Below are positions 1 to 8,247 of a stretch of DNA of 64,000 nucleotides, one piece after another. The position numbers and the translations under genes were made by a program. The DNA comes from Fredinandcohnia onubensis (GTDB taxonomy: Bacteria; Bacillota; Bacilli; Bacillales; Bacillaceae_L), in NCBI RefSeq assembly GCF_002734285.1, contig NZ_NSEA01000008.1, forward strand, positions 122,902 through 186,901, written 5' to 3'. Each line of letters starts with the position of its first letter. The first letter of the stretch is position 1. The notes beneath the pieces are model-generated. The model did not search any database. It saw nothing but the letters and a program-made list of their open reading frames with translations, and was not told the DNA's origin.

Positions 1-163
1 AGGTAATCCCTTCTATCTTAAAGCCATTTACAACTAGTTGGCTTTTTACCTCTTCATCGGTATCCGTAAAAGACTCAGATGGTGAAATGATTTTTGACCC
101 AAAAAAGGCGACAAACAAGACAACTGCTAACGTCACACCATATCTAATAAATCGATTTTTCAT
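1..163 (-). CDS. yodJ: YodJ-like exported protein, N-terminal fragment (runs off the window)
   Basis: ATG at 163-161 follows an AGGGTGATAATT ribosome site. The 54 visible residues begin MKNRF, then a hydrophobic segment (about residues 8-25, VTLAVVLFVAFFG) typical of a signal peptide or membrane anchor, then a polar S/T/D/E stretch. The catalytic part is outside the window. In B. subtilis the gene next to deoD is yodJ, a D-alanyl-D-alanine carboxypeptidase-like protein, so the name rests on synteny plus the export signal. Nothing catalytic can be confirmed here. Confidence 0.5.
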   Translation of the reverse strand, partial: MKNRFIRYGVTLAVVLFVAFFGSKIISPSESFTDTDEEVKSQLVVNGFKIEGIT

Positions 164-223
164 AATTATCACCCTAATAAAAGAGGAAAAAATCTCGAAT
201 CCCGAAATCTTTTCCCCTCCCGT

Positions 224-928
224 TTACTCTTTCAACGCTGCTTCTAGAGCAACCTCGATCATATCATTAAATGTTGTTTGACGTTCTTCAGCTGTTGTTT
301 CTTCTCCGGTTAAAATATGATCACTAACTGTTAAAACTGATAATGCATTTCGACCAAACTTCGCTGCTAATGTGTAGAGTGCAGTTGTTTCCATTTCAAT
401 CGCAAGAATCCCATACTGTGCCCATTTTTCTAGTTCGGCATTTTCATTATAGAAAACGTCACTTGTGAAGACATTTCCTACTTTAAGATTAAGGCCTTTT
501 TCAGTACCTGCCTCATATGCTTTTTTCAATAGATCAAATGATGCCGTTGGAGCATAGTCGACACTCCCAAAGTTGATGCGGTTCATTTGTGAGTTTGTTG
601 AGGAAGTCATCGCTAAAATGACATCTCGCACTTTTACATCCTTTTGAATCGCACCGCAAGTTCCGACTCGGATTAAGTTTTGGACTCCATATTCATTCAT
701 TAATTCATGTATGTATATTGAAATGGATGGAACCCCCATTCCTGTTCCTTGGACAGACACACGCTTTCCTTTATATGTACCGGTAAAACCGAGCATTCCA
801 CGAACTTCATTGTAGCATTGAACATTTTCAAGAAAGTTTTCAGCAATATACTTTGCACGCAATGGGTCTCCTGGAAGCAAAATTGTTTCAGCGATATCCC
901 CTTGCTTTGCTCCAATATGTGTACTCAT
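224..928 (-). CDS. deoD: Purine nucleoside phosphorylase, DeoD type
   Basis: 234 residues, the usual length for the hexameric bacterial enzyme that splits purine (deoxy)nucleosides with phosphate into base plus (deoxy)ribose-1-phosphate in the cytosol. Seen: N-terminal [30 protein letters not shown] with the phosphate-site [11 protein letters not shown] in the middle, the purine-site region [12 protein letters not shown], and SDHILTGE near the C terminus. ATG at 928 has an AGGAGG site 7-8 bases upstream. It stands between the yodJ-like gene and the spo0M/yozD group, as in relatives of B. subtilis. Confidence 0.97.
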   Translation of the reverse strand: MSTHIGAKQGDIAETILLPGDPLRAKYIAENFLENVQCYNEVRGMLGFTGTYKGKRVSVQGTGMGVPSISIYIHELMNEYGVQNLIRVGTCGAIQKDVKVRDVILAMTSSTNSQMNRINFGSVDYAPTASFDLLKKAYEAGTEKGLNLKVGNVFTSDVFYNENAELEKWAQYGILAIEMETTALYTLAAKFGRNALSVLTVSDHILTGEETTAEERQTTFNDMIEVALEAALKE

Positions 929-1063
929 TCATGATCCTCCTATGTAGTAAAAATTGCACTTTATCTATGTTACCACAATTCCATTCTACTTAAAAAGTTT
1001 GATTAACGCAAAAATATGGGGAAAGATAAGATTGTATCATCTTCAAAAAGGGGGTATTCGTAC

Positions 1064-1198
1064 ATGGCTAACGAAAAAATGAGCAAAAAATTAAGACAAG
1101 CTGTTGACTATGCAAATGCAACTAACACCACAAAAGGTGTTGGTAATCCACCAAATACATCGAAAAAAGCAAAAGACGGCTTTATGCAGCCTAAATAA
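1064..1198 (+). CDS. Small 44-residue protein, possibly spore-associated
   Basis: The ATG at 1064 is preceded by AAAGGGGG with a 9-base gap, so it is preferred over an upstream ATG at 1016 that has no ribosome site. The protein (MANEKMSKKLRQAVDYANATN at the start, KKAKDGFMQPK at the end) is lysine/asparagine rich, has no membrane segment and lies 14 bases before a second tiny gene. Composition and context resemble minor spore proteins of Bacillus, but I do not recognise the family, so no function is assigned. Confidence 0.6.
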   Translation: MANEKMSKKLRQAVDYANATNTTKGVGNPPNTSKKAKDGFMQPK

Positions 1199-1212
1199 TT
1201 GGAGGGAATAAA

Positions 1213-1359
1213 ATGGGTAAGAAAAATCGCAATCGTATTAATGCGCCTAAGAAAAACAACCATACTCCACCTGAAGCAATTGAGGCGGAACAAATCGCTC
1301 ATGGTAAAGAATTCTCTGCTGCTGGTGGTCGTAAAAACGGACCAGGGCATAATGAATAA
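1213..1359 (+). CDS. Small 48-residue basic protein, possibly spore-associated
   Basis: Begins ATGGGTAAGAAAAATCGC after a GGAGGGAATAAA ribosome site, 14 bases after the previous tiny gene, so the pair is probably one transcript ending at the hairpin at 1367. The product (MGKKNRNRINAPKKNNH..., ending GGRKNGPGHNE) is very basic, hydrophilic and rich in Asn, Lys and Gly, as in many minor acid-soluble spore proteins. No named family could be assigned by eye. Confidence 0.6.
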   Translation: MGKKNRNRINAPKKNNHTPPEAIEAEQIAHGKEFSAAGGRKNGPGHNE

Positions 1360-1366
1360 ATGAAAT

Positions 1367-1397
1367 AAGGGCGTCCCTTTGCAGGGCGCCCTTTTTC
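1367..1397 (+). terminator. Rho-independent terminator after the two small genes
   Basis: Stem AAGGGCG / CGCCCTT with extra pairing of CCCT and AGGG inside, followed by TTTTTC. It lies 8 bases after the stop of the 48-residue gene and 3 bases from the stop of convergent spo0M, so it may serve both directions, though the T-run favours the plus strand. Confidence 0.75.
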
Positions 1398-1399
1398 AA

Positions 1400-2170
1400 T
1401 TAGCTATAACGGCTAATAATTTGGTTAATTTTTGACTTGAGGTTTGGTAGATCGTCAGTCGTTACAGTGAAATTTACGAAAGATTCATCCATATCCATCG
1501 CCTCAGCTAGGAAGCTACTTAACCCACGTGCACGTCGATCCACTTGCATCATCACTTCCACCCGATCTTCTGATTGTGGGAAGAACATCACTTCTACTTC
1601 ATCTAATCTTCCACGATATTGTCCACTTGTTGGGACAAACTCAAATTCCTGTACAAATGGAAGTCGTCTTCTTAGACGGTAAGGTGCCGCTTCACAATCA
1701 ACCTTACGTAAGCTAAAGCCTAAATCATATACCGCATTCAACACACCTGCTGCAAGATGAGATGGTGAAACTGAAATATAATCTTTATCTGATGGGTCTA
1801 TCGCATTTTTAATATCTAAGCCTGTATGAATCCACACTCTTGTTTTCCCGAGCGTTGCAGGTGTATCAAGTGGGAGGACAAAAGAAAATGGAATCTCACG
1901 TCTTTCATCACTTCCAATTGTAAAACGCTCAACAATTTTCACTTTTTCAATTGTTGCTTGTTGATTAAACTTTTTATCATTCGATTCTTTAATGTAGGTT
2001 GTCATTAAGGAAAGATAAATCTCATCGATTTGCTGTTCTGTTTTTCCCCCAACAATTTCAACAACGCCAGAAACCTTTTCACCGGCTCTTAGTTGGTCAG
2101 TTGTTAGCTTTGTATCAACTCTTGCACTTCCAATTCCAATACTTGAAAAAAGTTTATTGAATAAAGACAT
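1400..2170 (-). CDS. spo0M: Sporulation-control protein Spo0M
   Basis: 256 residues from ATG 2170, which has AGGAGG 7 bases upstream; the longer reading frame to 2215 is rejected because family members begin MSxFxKL-ASxGIGSAKVDT, matching MSLFNKLFSSIGIGSARVDT. Spo0M proteins have an arrestin-like fold and affect early sporulation and cell shape; the molecular activity is poorly known. The sequence keeps the N-terminal beta-sandwich pattern (VSGVVEIVGG), an IPFSFVLPLDTPAT segment and an acidic C-terminal half. Monocistronic by appearance. Confidence 0.93.
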   Translation of the reverse strand: MSLFNKLFSSIGIGSARVDTKLTTDQLRAGEKVSGVVEIVGGKTEQQIDEIYLSLMTTYIKESNDKKFNQQATIEKVKIVERFTIGSDERREIPFSFVLPLDTPATLGKTRVWIHTGLDIKNAIDPSDKDYISVSPSHLAAGVLNAVYDLGFSLRKVDCEAAPYRLRRRLPFVQEFEFVPTSGQYRGRLDEVEVMFFPQSEDRVEVMMQVDRRARGLSSFLAEAMDMDESFVNFTVTTDDLPNLKSKINQIISRYS

Positions 2171-2251
2171 GGCCATTCCTCCTAATTCTTGATATAAAAC
2201 TATACGACTGGGCATGAAAAAAGTTTCTAAAAAAAGAATTTTTTTTCAAAA

Positions 2252-2278
2252 GAAAAACGACGGGTTGCCCCGCCGTCT
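2252..2278 (-). terminator. Terminator downstream of yozD
   Basis: On the minus strand GACGG (2277-2273) pairs with CCGTC (2263-2259), followed by GTTTTTCTTTT. It lies 8 bases after the yozD stop and is oriented for yozD. Confidence 0.7.
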
Positions 2279-2285
2279 TATGTAC

Positions 2286-2459
2286 CTAGTCTTCATCTTC
2301 TTCGTCAATTACACATTTAAAGAGTAAGTATTCAAATGTAATATCCGCTAGCTCCTCTAGCTCTTCCTCACTTGGGGCAAATCCCCTTTGGACAAGCTCG
2401 TTATAGAAAAACTCTGCAATTTCCTCCGTATCAATAACAACCTCAATCTCCTTCAGCAT
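2286..2459 (-). CDS. yozD: YozD family protein
   Basis: 57 residues from ATG 2459 (AAAGGGGG site 5 bases upstream); extension to 2501 lacks a ribosome site. The sequence MLKEIEVVIDTEEIAEFFYNELVQRGFAPSEEE... is acidic and matches the short conserved YozD family of Bacillus, found in this same neighbourhood. Function unknown; no membrane segment or metal motif. Confidence 0.85.
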   Translation of the reverse strand: MLKEIEVVIDTEEIAEFFYNELVQRGFAPSEEELEELADITFEYLLFKCVIDEEDED

Positions 2460-2601
2460 GATCGCCCCCTTTACTAAAGATGTATGATGTAAAAACGTCA
2501 CCTATGTCATTTCATATGTATATTATTTTTTAGTCATGAAATCAAAAGTTCATACATAGGATGGAATATAAGAATTGGACAAGCCTAATGGAGGGGTTCT
2601 C

Positions 2602-2799
2602 ATGACAAAGCAAGCCGTTATTGTAAAATTTCCAGTACAAGAAGAAGTGAATCACACCAATAAATTCCTAGCATTTATTGACGGAGACGGATTTGATAAA
2701 GTGTTAGGAAAAGTAACAAAAGGATTGTTTTCTGTTATTTTATTTTTAGGGATCCCTTATTTCTTTTATGTGTTAGTACAAGCGTTGCTCATGGGTTAA
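2602..2799 (+). CDS. Small single-pass membrane protein
   Basis: 65 residues from ATG 2602 behind TGGAGGGG (7-base gap). Residues 1-38 are soluble (MTKQAVIVKFPVQEEVNHTNK...), and residues about 42-62 form one membrane segment (LFSVILFLGIPYFFYVLVQALL) ending just before the stop. The gene is convergent with yodN, and the two stop regions overlap by 4 bases. It takes the place of yodL/yodM in the B. subtilis order, but I cannot match it to either. Confidence 0.75.
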   Translation: MTKQAVIVKFPVQEEVNHTNKFLAFIDGDGFDKVLGKVTKGLFSVILFLGIPYFFYVLVQALLMG

Positions 2800-3488
2800 T
2801 CGTTACCTTTCCCGGACTCAAATTTTTGTAGATTTTTCATAGCTAAATCCATAACATCTTTATATTTCTGATCCTGGAACATGTCGTACAGGATCTTGTA
2901 GTCGTTGTACACATCTAATAAACCATCAATGATTTCTTGTTTCTCTTTTTTAATACGCATATGATCTTTTTCGGATTTACGATAGATATCCATATTTTCA
3001 TACATCCCCGCATTATTGTTTTTCTTTTTCACAAAATACTTCAACGAATATTTTTGAAGGAATGTTTCGGCTTGATCAAAATCTGCAAGTAGTGTCAGCT
3101 CATCCTCTCCTGCTTCGAGCCACTCACCGTCTGTCACTCGCGCTAGTTCGTAAATCACATCCTCCCATGCACCCTCTTTGTATCTCCAAATTTCAGTGTG
3201 TATCCCGACAATTTTAAATACATCATTGTCATATCCTTGAACAAAGACAAGGTCACCAAAATAATATTTGTATTCAATATCGATTTTTTCAATTTCCATC
3301 GACTTTGCTTTGTATTGGGAAAGCAAGGTTAGCGCCGATTCTGTGTAAAATGCCTCGCCTTTATTGACCTTATATAGAAAGTTTCCATCTAGCTTACGGA
3401 TATCGGTCACAGATCCAACTGTTCCATATAACTTAACAACGACGATATCCCCGATTTTGTATTTTGGCTTTTTGCTTTTACCATCCAT
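2796..3488 (-). CDS. yodN: YodN-like protein
   Basis: 230 residues, ATG at 3488 after GAGGGATGAGGAT. The N-terminal part has two short beta-rich, KOW/SH3-like repeats, IGDIVVVKLYGTVGSVTDIRKL (about residues 12-33) and YYFGDLVFVQGYDNDVFKIVGIH. The C-terminal part (about 150-230) is helical and charged. The name comes from position between yozD and yozE and size similar to B. subtilis YodN, whose function is unknown. Cytoplasmic, no signal peptide. Confidence 0.65.
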   Translation of the reverse strand: MDGKSKKPKYKIGDIVVVKLYGTVGSVTDIRKLDGNFLYKVNKGEAFYTESALTLLSQYKAKSMEIEKIDIEYKYYFGDLVFVQGYDNDVFKIVGIHTEIWRYKEGAWEDVIYELARVTDGEWLEAGEDELTLLADFDQAETFLQKYSLKYFVKKKNNNAGMYENMDIYRKSEKDHMRIKKEKQEIIDGLLDVYNDYKILYDMFQDQKYKDVMDLAMKNLQKFESGKGND

Positions 3489-3660
3489 ATCCTCATCCCT
3501 CTGCTTTGGTGTCGATTTAAAGGGTGTGAAATAGTATATGCAAGTCTTTTACAAAACGGCATTATAATAGGGCTTGTGAATCAAGAAATATTAAGGGGTG
3601 GCGAGCCTAAAATTTGTGGGGATGAGGTGTTCGTTATAGAGGTTTATTTTGGAAGAATTT

Positions 3661-3770
3661 CGCTAACAGCCATAAGTTATAAATAATAGCCGGTAATTTA
3701 AATTAACAGCTATAAATTTAATTTATCAGCCATAAAATAAATTTTTCAGCCATAAATAGAGATTGATCGC
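3661..3770. repeat. Tandem 20-bp AT-rich repeats (CAGCCATAAA units)
   Basis: The element CAGCCATAA recurs with an exact 20-base step: CAGC at 3667, TAGC at 3687, CAGC at 3707, 3727 and 3747, with a degenerate CGC at 3768. Between the cores is A/T-rich sequence. This explains most of the 352-base gap between yodN and yozE, together with the terminator at 3803. No reading frame runs through it. Confidence 0.75.
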
Positions 3771-3802
3771 TAATTGCATCGGCAAATCAGTTCTTAAAAC
3801 GT

Positions 3803-3836
3803 AAAAAACCACCGAGATTCCGCATCTCGGTGGTTA
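3803..3836 (-). terminator. Terminator of the yozE end of the kam region
   Basis: Strong hairpin: AACCACCGAGA (3807-3817) pairs with TCTCGGTGGTT (3825-3835). On the minus strand it is followed by TTTTTTACG. It lies 5 bases after the yozE stop. Confidence 0.9.
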
Positions 3837-3840
3837 TTAC

Positions 3841-4059
3841 TCAATCCTCGTTTTCATAAAGATCCCAGGCTTTATCGAAAATAGACATACTTTTTAAATA
3901 TTGGCCGTTTAGCTCCAAATAAGAGCTCAATTCATTGTAATCCTTCGAATAAATTGGAAAGCTATGATCCAAATAGATGTCATTTGCAAATTGACTAATA
4001 TCATCTTTCGCTTTTGCCGTACGGAATTTTACAATATAGTGATAAAATGACTTTCCCAT
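3841..4059 (-). CDS. yozE: YozE family protein
   Basis: 72 residues from ATG 4059, beginning MGKSFYHYIVKFRTAKAKDDISQFAND, the hallmark of the YozE/SAM-like family of Firmicutes; a second ATG three codons upstream is less likely given the AGGATG site. A small helical cytoplasmic protein of unknown function. It lies 73 bases after yokU and before a strong terminator, so it may be the last gene of the kamA-yokU-yozE transcript. Confidence 0.92.
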   Translation of the reverse strand: MGKSFYHYIVKFRTAKAKDDISQFANDIYLDHSFPIYSKDYNELSSYLELNGQYLKSMSIFDKAWDLYENED

Positions 4060-4132
4060 AAAAACCACATCCTACATAAGCGTTCGTTTTGTCATTTTAT
4101 CACGTTATGGTATCAAGTCAACTGAAAATAGT

Positions 4133-4405
4133 TTAAAAACGGAAGTAGTTATGCTTTAGAAATCTCGGAATCTCCATAAGTTCTTTATAGCTAATTGTCT
4201 TCAAAAGTTTTTTTGTATCGATTAACATGAGTTGGTCTTCGATTTCATTGATAATGGTTTCCTCTTGATATTCCATTCCGCATTCATCACACTTTACGCT
4301 AGGTGTATCGGTAATTTCAATTGCTCTTGTTCCATCTGGGAGTTCCCAAAATACACTGTTTGTTGCTTCTTTCGCCTTTTCCGAATCACACCACATACAA
4401 TTCAA
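4133..4405 (-). CDS. yokU: YokU-like zinc-finger protein
   Basis: TTG start at 4405 is chosen because GGAGGT lies 7 bases upstream; the ATG at 4420 has no ribosome site. This gives 90 residues, the usual YokU length. Two CxxC pairs are present, CMWC (residues 3-6) and CDEC (about 41-44), so a zinc ribbon of the YgiT kind is likely. The central PDGTRAIEITDTPSVKCDECG resembles antitoxin-like zinc fingers, but no toxin gene is next to it. It follows kamA by 21 bases and is probably co-transcribed. Function unknown. Confidence 0.85.
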   Translation of the reverse strand: MNCMWCDSEKAKEATNSVFWELPDGTRAIEITDTPSVKCDECGMEYQEETIINEIEDQLMLIDTKKLLKTISYKELMEIPRFLKHNYFRF

Positions 4406-4426
4406 GAATATGACCTCCAATCACAT

Positions 4427-5842
4427 TTAACTAGACTTTTCATCTTCCTTACTAGAGCCCTTCATTTTTTGTAAAGTAGATTGGTATTTTTTCTCCTTTA
4501 ATTCATCCCGTTTATCACGTTTATCTTTTAATGTACTATGACTTGGGTCTTCATTGTATTTCTTTCTTCTTGAAATTCGGTTTATGCCTTCAGGGACAAG
4601 GTTAAAGCCATCACCAAGAAGTCCCGCTATTCCTGCAGTTGATTTTTTATCTTCGAGCGAGCCTACATGCTCTGTAAAATAAGCGTCTGCACGGCCTGGT
4701 ACATAGTTTTCTGGCTCTGGATAGGTGGTGATTACGCCTTCAAAATTACGTAATACTACTTTTTCCGGACTTTGTGAAAGTAGATAATTCGGCTGAACCG
4801 CAATTTTCCCGCCTCCACCAGGTGCATCGACGACGAAGGTTGGCACCGCATAGCCTGAAGTGTGGCCACGTAAGCCCTCGATAATTTCTAGCCCTTTTGA
4901 AACCGGTGCTCTAAAGTGGCCAATCCCTTCCGATAAATCACATTGATAAATATAATAAGGACGAACTCTGATTTTGACCAAATCATGCATCAGTTTTTTC
5001 ATGATTTCGACGCTGTCGTTAATACCAGCTAAAATAACCGATTGATTTCCGACTGGAACACCACTGTTAACCAACATTTCACACGCCTTTTTTGCTTCCT
5101 CCGTTATTTCAATGGACGTATTGAAGTGTGTGTTTAACCAAACAGGATGGTATTTCTTTAAAATATTGCACAGATTTTCTGTTATACGTTGCGGAAATAC
5201 AACGGGTGCTCTAGTACCGATACGAATGATTTCCACATGCGGAATCGCGCGTAAATTTTTCAAAATGTACTCAAGAATATTGTCATTAATTAGAAGGCCG
5301 TCACCACCGGAAATAAGGACGTCACGTACTTCAGGTGAGTTGGCGATATAGCCTATTGCGGCATCTAGTTGTTTTTTCGGCACCCCCATGCCAATTTGGC
5401 CGGAAAATCGTCGTCTCGTACAATAGCGGCAATACATCGAGCATTGGTTTGTTACTAAAAAGAGGACACGGTCTGGGTAACGATGTGTTAAACCGGGTAC
5501 TGGTGAATCCTCATCTTCTTCAAGAGGATCTTCTAAATCATATTTTGTTTTATAAATTTCTTTCCCAATTGGCACAGATTGCATCCGAATTGGGCAACGT
5601 GGATCATCAGGATTCATTAAGGATGCGTAATAAGGCGTTATATTTAAAGGAATCGTCTTTGTGGAGATTAAGACTCCTTCTTCTTCCTCTGGAGTTAGAT
5701 TAATGACCTTACGTAAATCATCAATTGTGCGGATTGTATTCGTCAATTGCCAAATCCAATCGTTCCACTGCTCTTCTGTTACATCTTTCCATAATTCAAT
5801 GTCCTTCCAATGACGATCAGGTTTATATAAGTTCATCTGCAT
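4427..5842 (-). CDS. kamA: L-lysine 2,3-aminomutase
   Basis: 471 residues from ATG 5842 (GGAGG 9 bases upstream); the same length as B. subtilis KamA, so extension to 5872 is rejected. It converts L-lysine to L-beta-lysine using S-adenosylmethionine, a 4Fe-4S cluster and PLP. Seen: cluster motif CSMYCRYC (Cx3Cx2C, about residues 134-141), the following TRRRFSGQIG, and the PLP-lysine motif DAPGGGGK (about 325). The last 40 residues are highly charged. Directly upstream are a sigma-54 promoter and the activator gene. Probably the first gene of kamA-yokU-yozE. Confidence 0.97.
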   Translation of the reverse strand: MQMNLYKPDRHWKDIELWKDVTEEQWNDWIWQLTNTIRTIDDLRKVINLTPEEEEGVLISTKTIPLNITPYYASLMNPDDPRCPIRMQSVPIGKEIYKTKYDLEDPLEEDEDSPVPGLTHRYPDRVLFLVTNQCSMYCRYCTRRRFSGQIGMGVPKKQLDAAIGYIANSPEVRDVLISGGDGLLINDNILEYILKNLRAIPHVEIIRIGTRAPVVFPQRITENLCNILKKYHPVWLNTHFNTSIEITEEAKKACEMLVNSGVPVGNQSVILAGINDSVEIMKKLMHDLVKIRVRPYYIYQCDLSEGIGHFRAPVSKGLEIIEGLRGHTSGYAVPTFVVDAPGGGGKIAVQPNYLLSQSPEKVVLRNFEGVITTYPEPENYVPGRADAYFTEHVGSLEDKKSTAGIAGLLGDGFNLVPEGINRISRRKKYNEDPSHSTLKDKRDKRDELKEKKYQSTLQKMKGSSKEDEKSS

Positions 5843-5870
5843 AAAAAATCTCCTCCCTACTCTTTTTAAC

Positions 5871-5889
5871 ATGCAAGTAGCATGCCAAC
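5871..5889 (-). promoter_or_regulatory. Sigma-54 (SigL) -24/-12 promoter for kamA
   Basis: Minus strand reads TTGGCAT-GCTAC-TTGCAT. The invariant GG and GC are separated by exactly 10 bases, and it matches TGGCAC-N5-TTGCW with one change. The start point would be about 5861, leaving a leader of some 20 bases carrying the kamA ribosome site. A sigma-54 activator gene ends 35 bases upstream. Sigma-54 control of kamA by KamR has been described in the Bacillus cereus group, so motif, position and partner agree. Confidence 0.88.
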
Positions 5890-5923
5890 TGATAAGTAGA
5901 GAAGAGATCTAAATGAAAATGGG

Positions 5924-7294
5924 CTAATTATTCTGCTTTTGCAATTTGTATTGCAGGGTTTGACGTGGAATTTCTAGGAGTTTTGCCGCTTTGTTGATGT
6001 TCCCACCTGACTTCTTCATGGCTGCATCGATCAAAGAGTTTTCGGTTTCTTGTATGACTTCGCGAAGCGGTCTTAATGTTACTGTAGACGTTGCTTGCGT
6101 ATCAATAAGATGACTAGGTAATAAATCAGTTGTAAGTGATGATCCTTCAGCCATAATCATCGCATGTTCAATGATATGTTTTAATTCTCTTACATTCCCT
6201 GGCCAAAGATAGCTAGCGAATAATTGAAGGACCTCATCATCGACCTTTGAGACACTTTTTTGAAAGCTATGATTATAGAGGCCGACAAAATGATCGACTA
6301 AATACGGTATGTCCTCGAGTCGCTTCTTTAAGGGTGGAATCTCCAATGAGAAAACATTCAAACGATAATACAAATCAGGTCTTAGCTCATGATCTTTCAC
6401 ACAATCTGTTGGATATTTGTTTAGCGCAACAATCACACGAACATCGACTTGAAGAGCTTTCGGGCTTCCAATTCTTCGGACCATCCCATCCTCAAGTACA
6501 CGGAGCAATCGGGATTGGAGCTCTAGTGGCATCGAATTGATTTCGTCTAAAAAAAGCGTCCCGCCATGTGCAATTTCAAACAACCCAGCACGGTCCACGG
6601 CACCCGTATAGCTCCCTTTAACCGTTCCAAATAAAATGCTTTCTAATAAACTTTCTGGTAACGCCGCACAGTTTTGTGCTATAAAAGGAGCCTGCCTTCG
6701 AGGTGAGGCATTATGAATCGCTTGCACAAGAAGTTCCTTACCTGTTCCTGTTTCCCCATATACTAAAACAGTAGATGAAGAGTTCGCAACCTTCATTGCT
6801 TGTTTTTTCACAGCATTGAAGCGCTCATTTTTCGTCAGGATGTCATGAAATGTGTATTTTGCTCCATATAATTCTTGAGGCTTTTTTGAAGGACTGCGAA
6901 CCTTTGATTGCAGGTCCATTAATTTATTGGATAAATCTTTGATCTTCGAGTAATCTTTTCCAATTTCAACAGCACCTATGAATTTCCCATTTATATGGAT
7001 GGGTAAGGTAGTATTCACCGTATCAATCAGCTTTCCCCATTTGTTTTTATAGGTTTGGGGAAGATGATAAATCGGCTGTTTTGTGCGAATGACCTTTAAA
7101 AGAGTACTAGAATCCTCATTTAAAGAAGGAAAGACCTCGAGAAGATGCTTACCAAGTACTTCCTCCCGACTAAGCCCATCATGTTCGGATGCTACCTGAT
7201 TATAGAAGATGGTTATTCCTTCCTCATTTACAACATGTATGGCTTCATCAATACTATCTAATATGGCAATGACTAGTTCTTCCCCGATTTGCAT
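5924..7294 (-). CDS. kamR: Sigma-54-dependent activator (KamR-like)
   Basis: 456 residues, ATG 7294 after GGAGGTGG. Order: PAS sensor (about 1-115, [21 protein letters not shown]), linker, AAA+ domain with Walker A GETGTGKE (about 180), a GSYTGA loop standing in for the canonical GAFTGA, Walker B GGTLFLDE, and arginine-rich [16 protein letters not shown], then a Fis-type helix-turn-helix at the C terminus ([23 protein letters not shown]). It should activate the sigma-54 promoter in front of kamA. Both loop residues that contact sigma-54 are changed conservatively (A to S, F to Y). It is inserted between yodP and kamA, which adjoin in B. subtilis. Confidence 0.92.
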   Translation of the reverse strand: MQIGEELVIAILDSIDEAIHVVNEEGITIFYNQVASEHDGLSREEVLGKHLLEVFPSLNEDSSTLLKVIRTKQPIYHLPQTYKNKWGKLIDTVNTTLPIHINGKFIGAVEIGKDYSKIKDLSNKLMDLQSKVRSPSKKPQELYGAKYTFHDILTKNERFNAVKKQAMKVANSSSTVLVYGETGTGKELLVQAIHNASPRRQAPFIAQNCAALPESLLESILFGTVKGSYTGAVDRAGLFEIAHGGTLFLDEINSMPLELQSRLLRVLEDGMVRRIGSPKALQVDVRVIVALNKYPTDCVKDHELRPDLYYRLNVFSLEIPPLKKRLEDIPYLVDHFVGLYNHSFQKSVSKVDDEVLQLFASYLWPGNVRELKHIIEHAMIMAEGSSLTTDLLPSHLIDTQATSTVTLRPLREVIQETENSLIDAAMKKSGGNINKAAKLLEIPRQTLQYKLQKQNN

Positions 7295-7357
7295 GCATCT
7301 CCACCTCCCTCATCACATGATGAAATTCCGGCGCTTGATGCCGAAAAATTGGCAGGG

Positions 7358-8215
7358 TCAGTCAATTGATAAATCCTTCACCCACACATTCATGTCTTCA
7401 ATCTTATCAAAAATATAACAATTGTTTGTGAGTCTGCCAGTATATGAGTATCCTAACTGGTAAAAGCTTTTGTTCATTCCATATGAAAGTGCCCTCGCAA
7501 TCGAGTAGGCACAATATATTCCGTTATTAATAAGCTCCTTTTCAAGTTGAATCAAGAGCTTTTTCATTAAGCCGTGTTTCCGATACGCATCCAAGGTTGC
7601 ACAATCGGTTAGCTCCGCATTATAAAATGTATGATTCACTTCGGCTGAGGCGCTACTTATGATCACACCATTGTCGAGTGCGACATAAAAAACCGTGGAA
7701 TCCTTCATCACTTTCTGAATATAGTCTGGGTTGTTTAATGGAGTTGGATAAATCTGAAACACAGTATCATACAATTTAGCAAGTTGCCCTGCATCTTCTG
7801 GTGTTGCTTTGCGGAATAAAAATTGAGTATCTGTTGGTTTATTTTCTCGTGGATTTCGTAGGATGTCGGTCATTATTTTTTCTTCTTCCATCCATTTATC
7901 ACTATTTCGTCTTTCATTTGTAAAATACTTCGTAACAAAATAGGCATCACTGCCATTAAAATATTTTTGAATCTTTGCTTCAATCATAAAGCCACATGAC
8001 ATAAATTCAAATAAGTCCTCACGTTTAGCCATGCAAATAATTTTTTCAAATGAATGCATTGCTGCAAGCTCGTTAACATCATCTAATAAGGACATTAGAT
8101 TACCTCGATATTCTAAAACGCGTAGTCTCCGGTTGAAATAGTCTACGACGATGTCTGCTTGATATGAAGCTGCATGTATTCGTTTTTGTTCACTGTATTT
8201 TTGACCTGACAACAT
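7358..8215 (-). CDS. yodP: Beta-lysine N6-acetyltransferase (AblB/YodP)
   Basis: 285 residues from ATG 8215 (GAGGAGG just upstream; the TTG one codon earlier is too close to that site). It acetylates the epsilon-amino group of beta-lysine made by KamA; N-epsilon-acetyl-beta-lysine is a compatible solute in archaea and some bacteria. The C-terminal half is a GNAT domain (FLFRKATPEDAGQLAKLYDTVF, then NAELTDCATLDAYRKHGLMKKLLIQLEKEL as the acetyl-CoA motif). The N-terminal half is the extra domain typical of the AblB family. Lies 32 bases after yodQ. Confidence 0.92.
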   Translation of the reverse strand: MLSGQKYSEQKRIHAASYQADIVVDYFNRRLRVLEYRGNLMSLLDDVNELAAMHSFEKIICMAKREDLFEFMSCGFMIEAKIQKYFNGSDAYFVTKYFTNERRNSDKWMEEEKIMTDILRNPRENKPTDTQFLFRKATPEDAGQLAKLYDTVFQIYPTPLNNPDYIQKVMKDSTVFYVALDNGVIISSASAEVNHTFYNAELTDCATLDAYRKHGLMKKLLIQLEKELINNGIYCAYSIARALSYGMNKSFYQLGYSYTGRLTNNCYIFDKIEDMNVWVKDLSID

Positions 8216-8247
8216 CAAACCTCCTCAAACCCTTTTAATCTATCATA

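Noticed and set aside
5335-5703. 122-residue plus-strand reading frame
   Set aside because: Lies wholly opposite the well-supported kamA gene and shows no start signal or family features.
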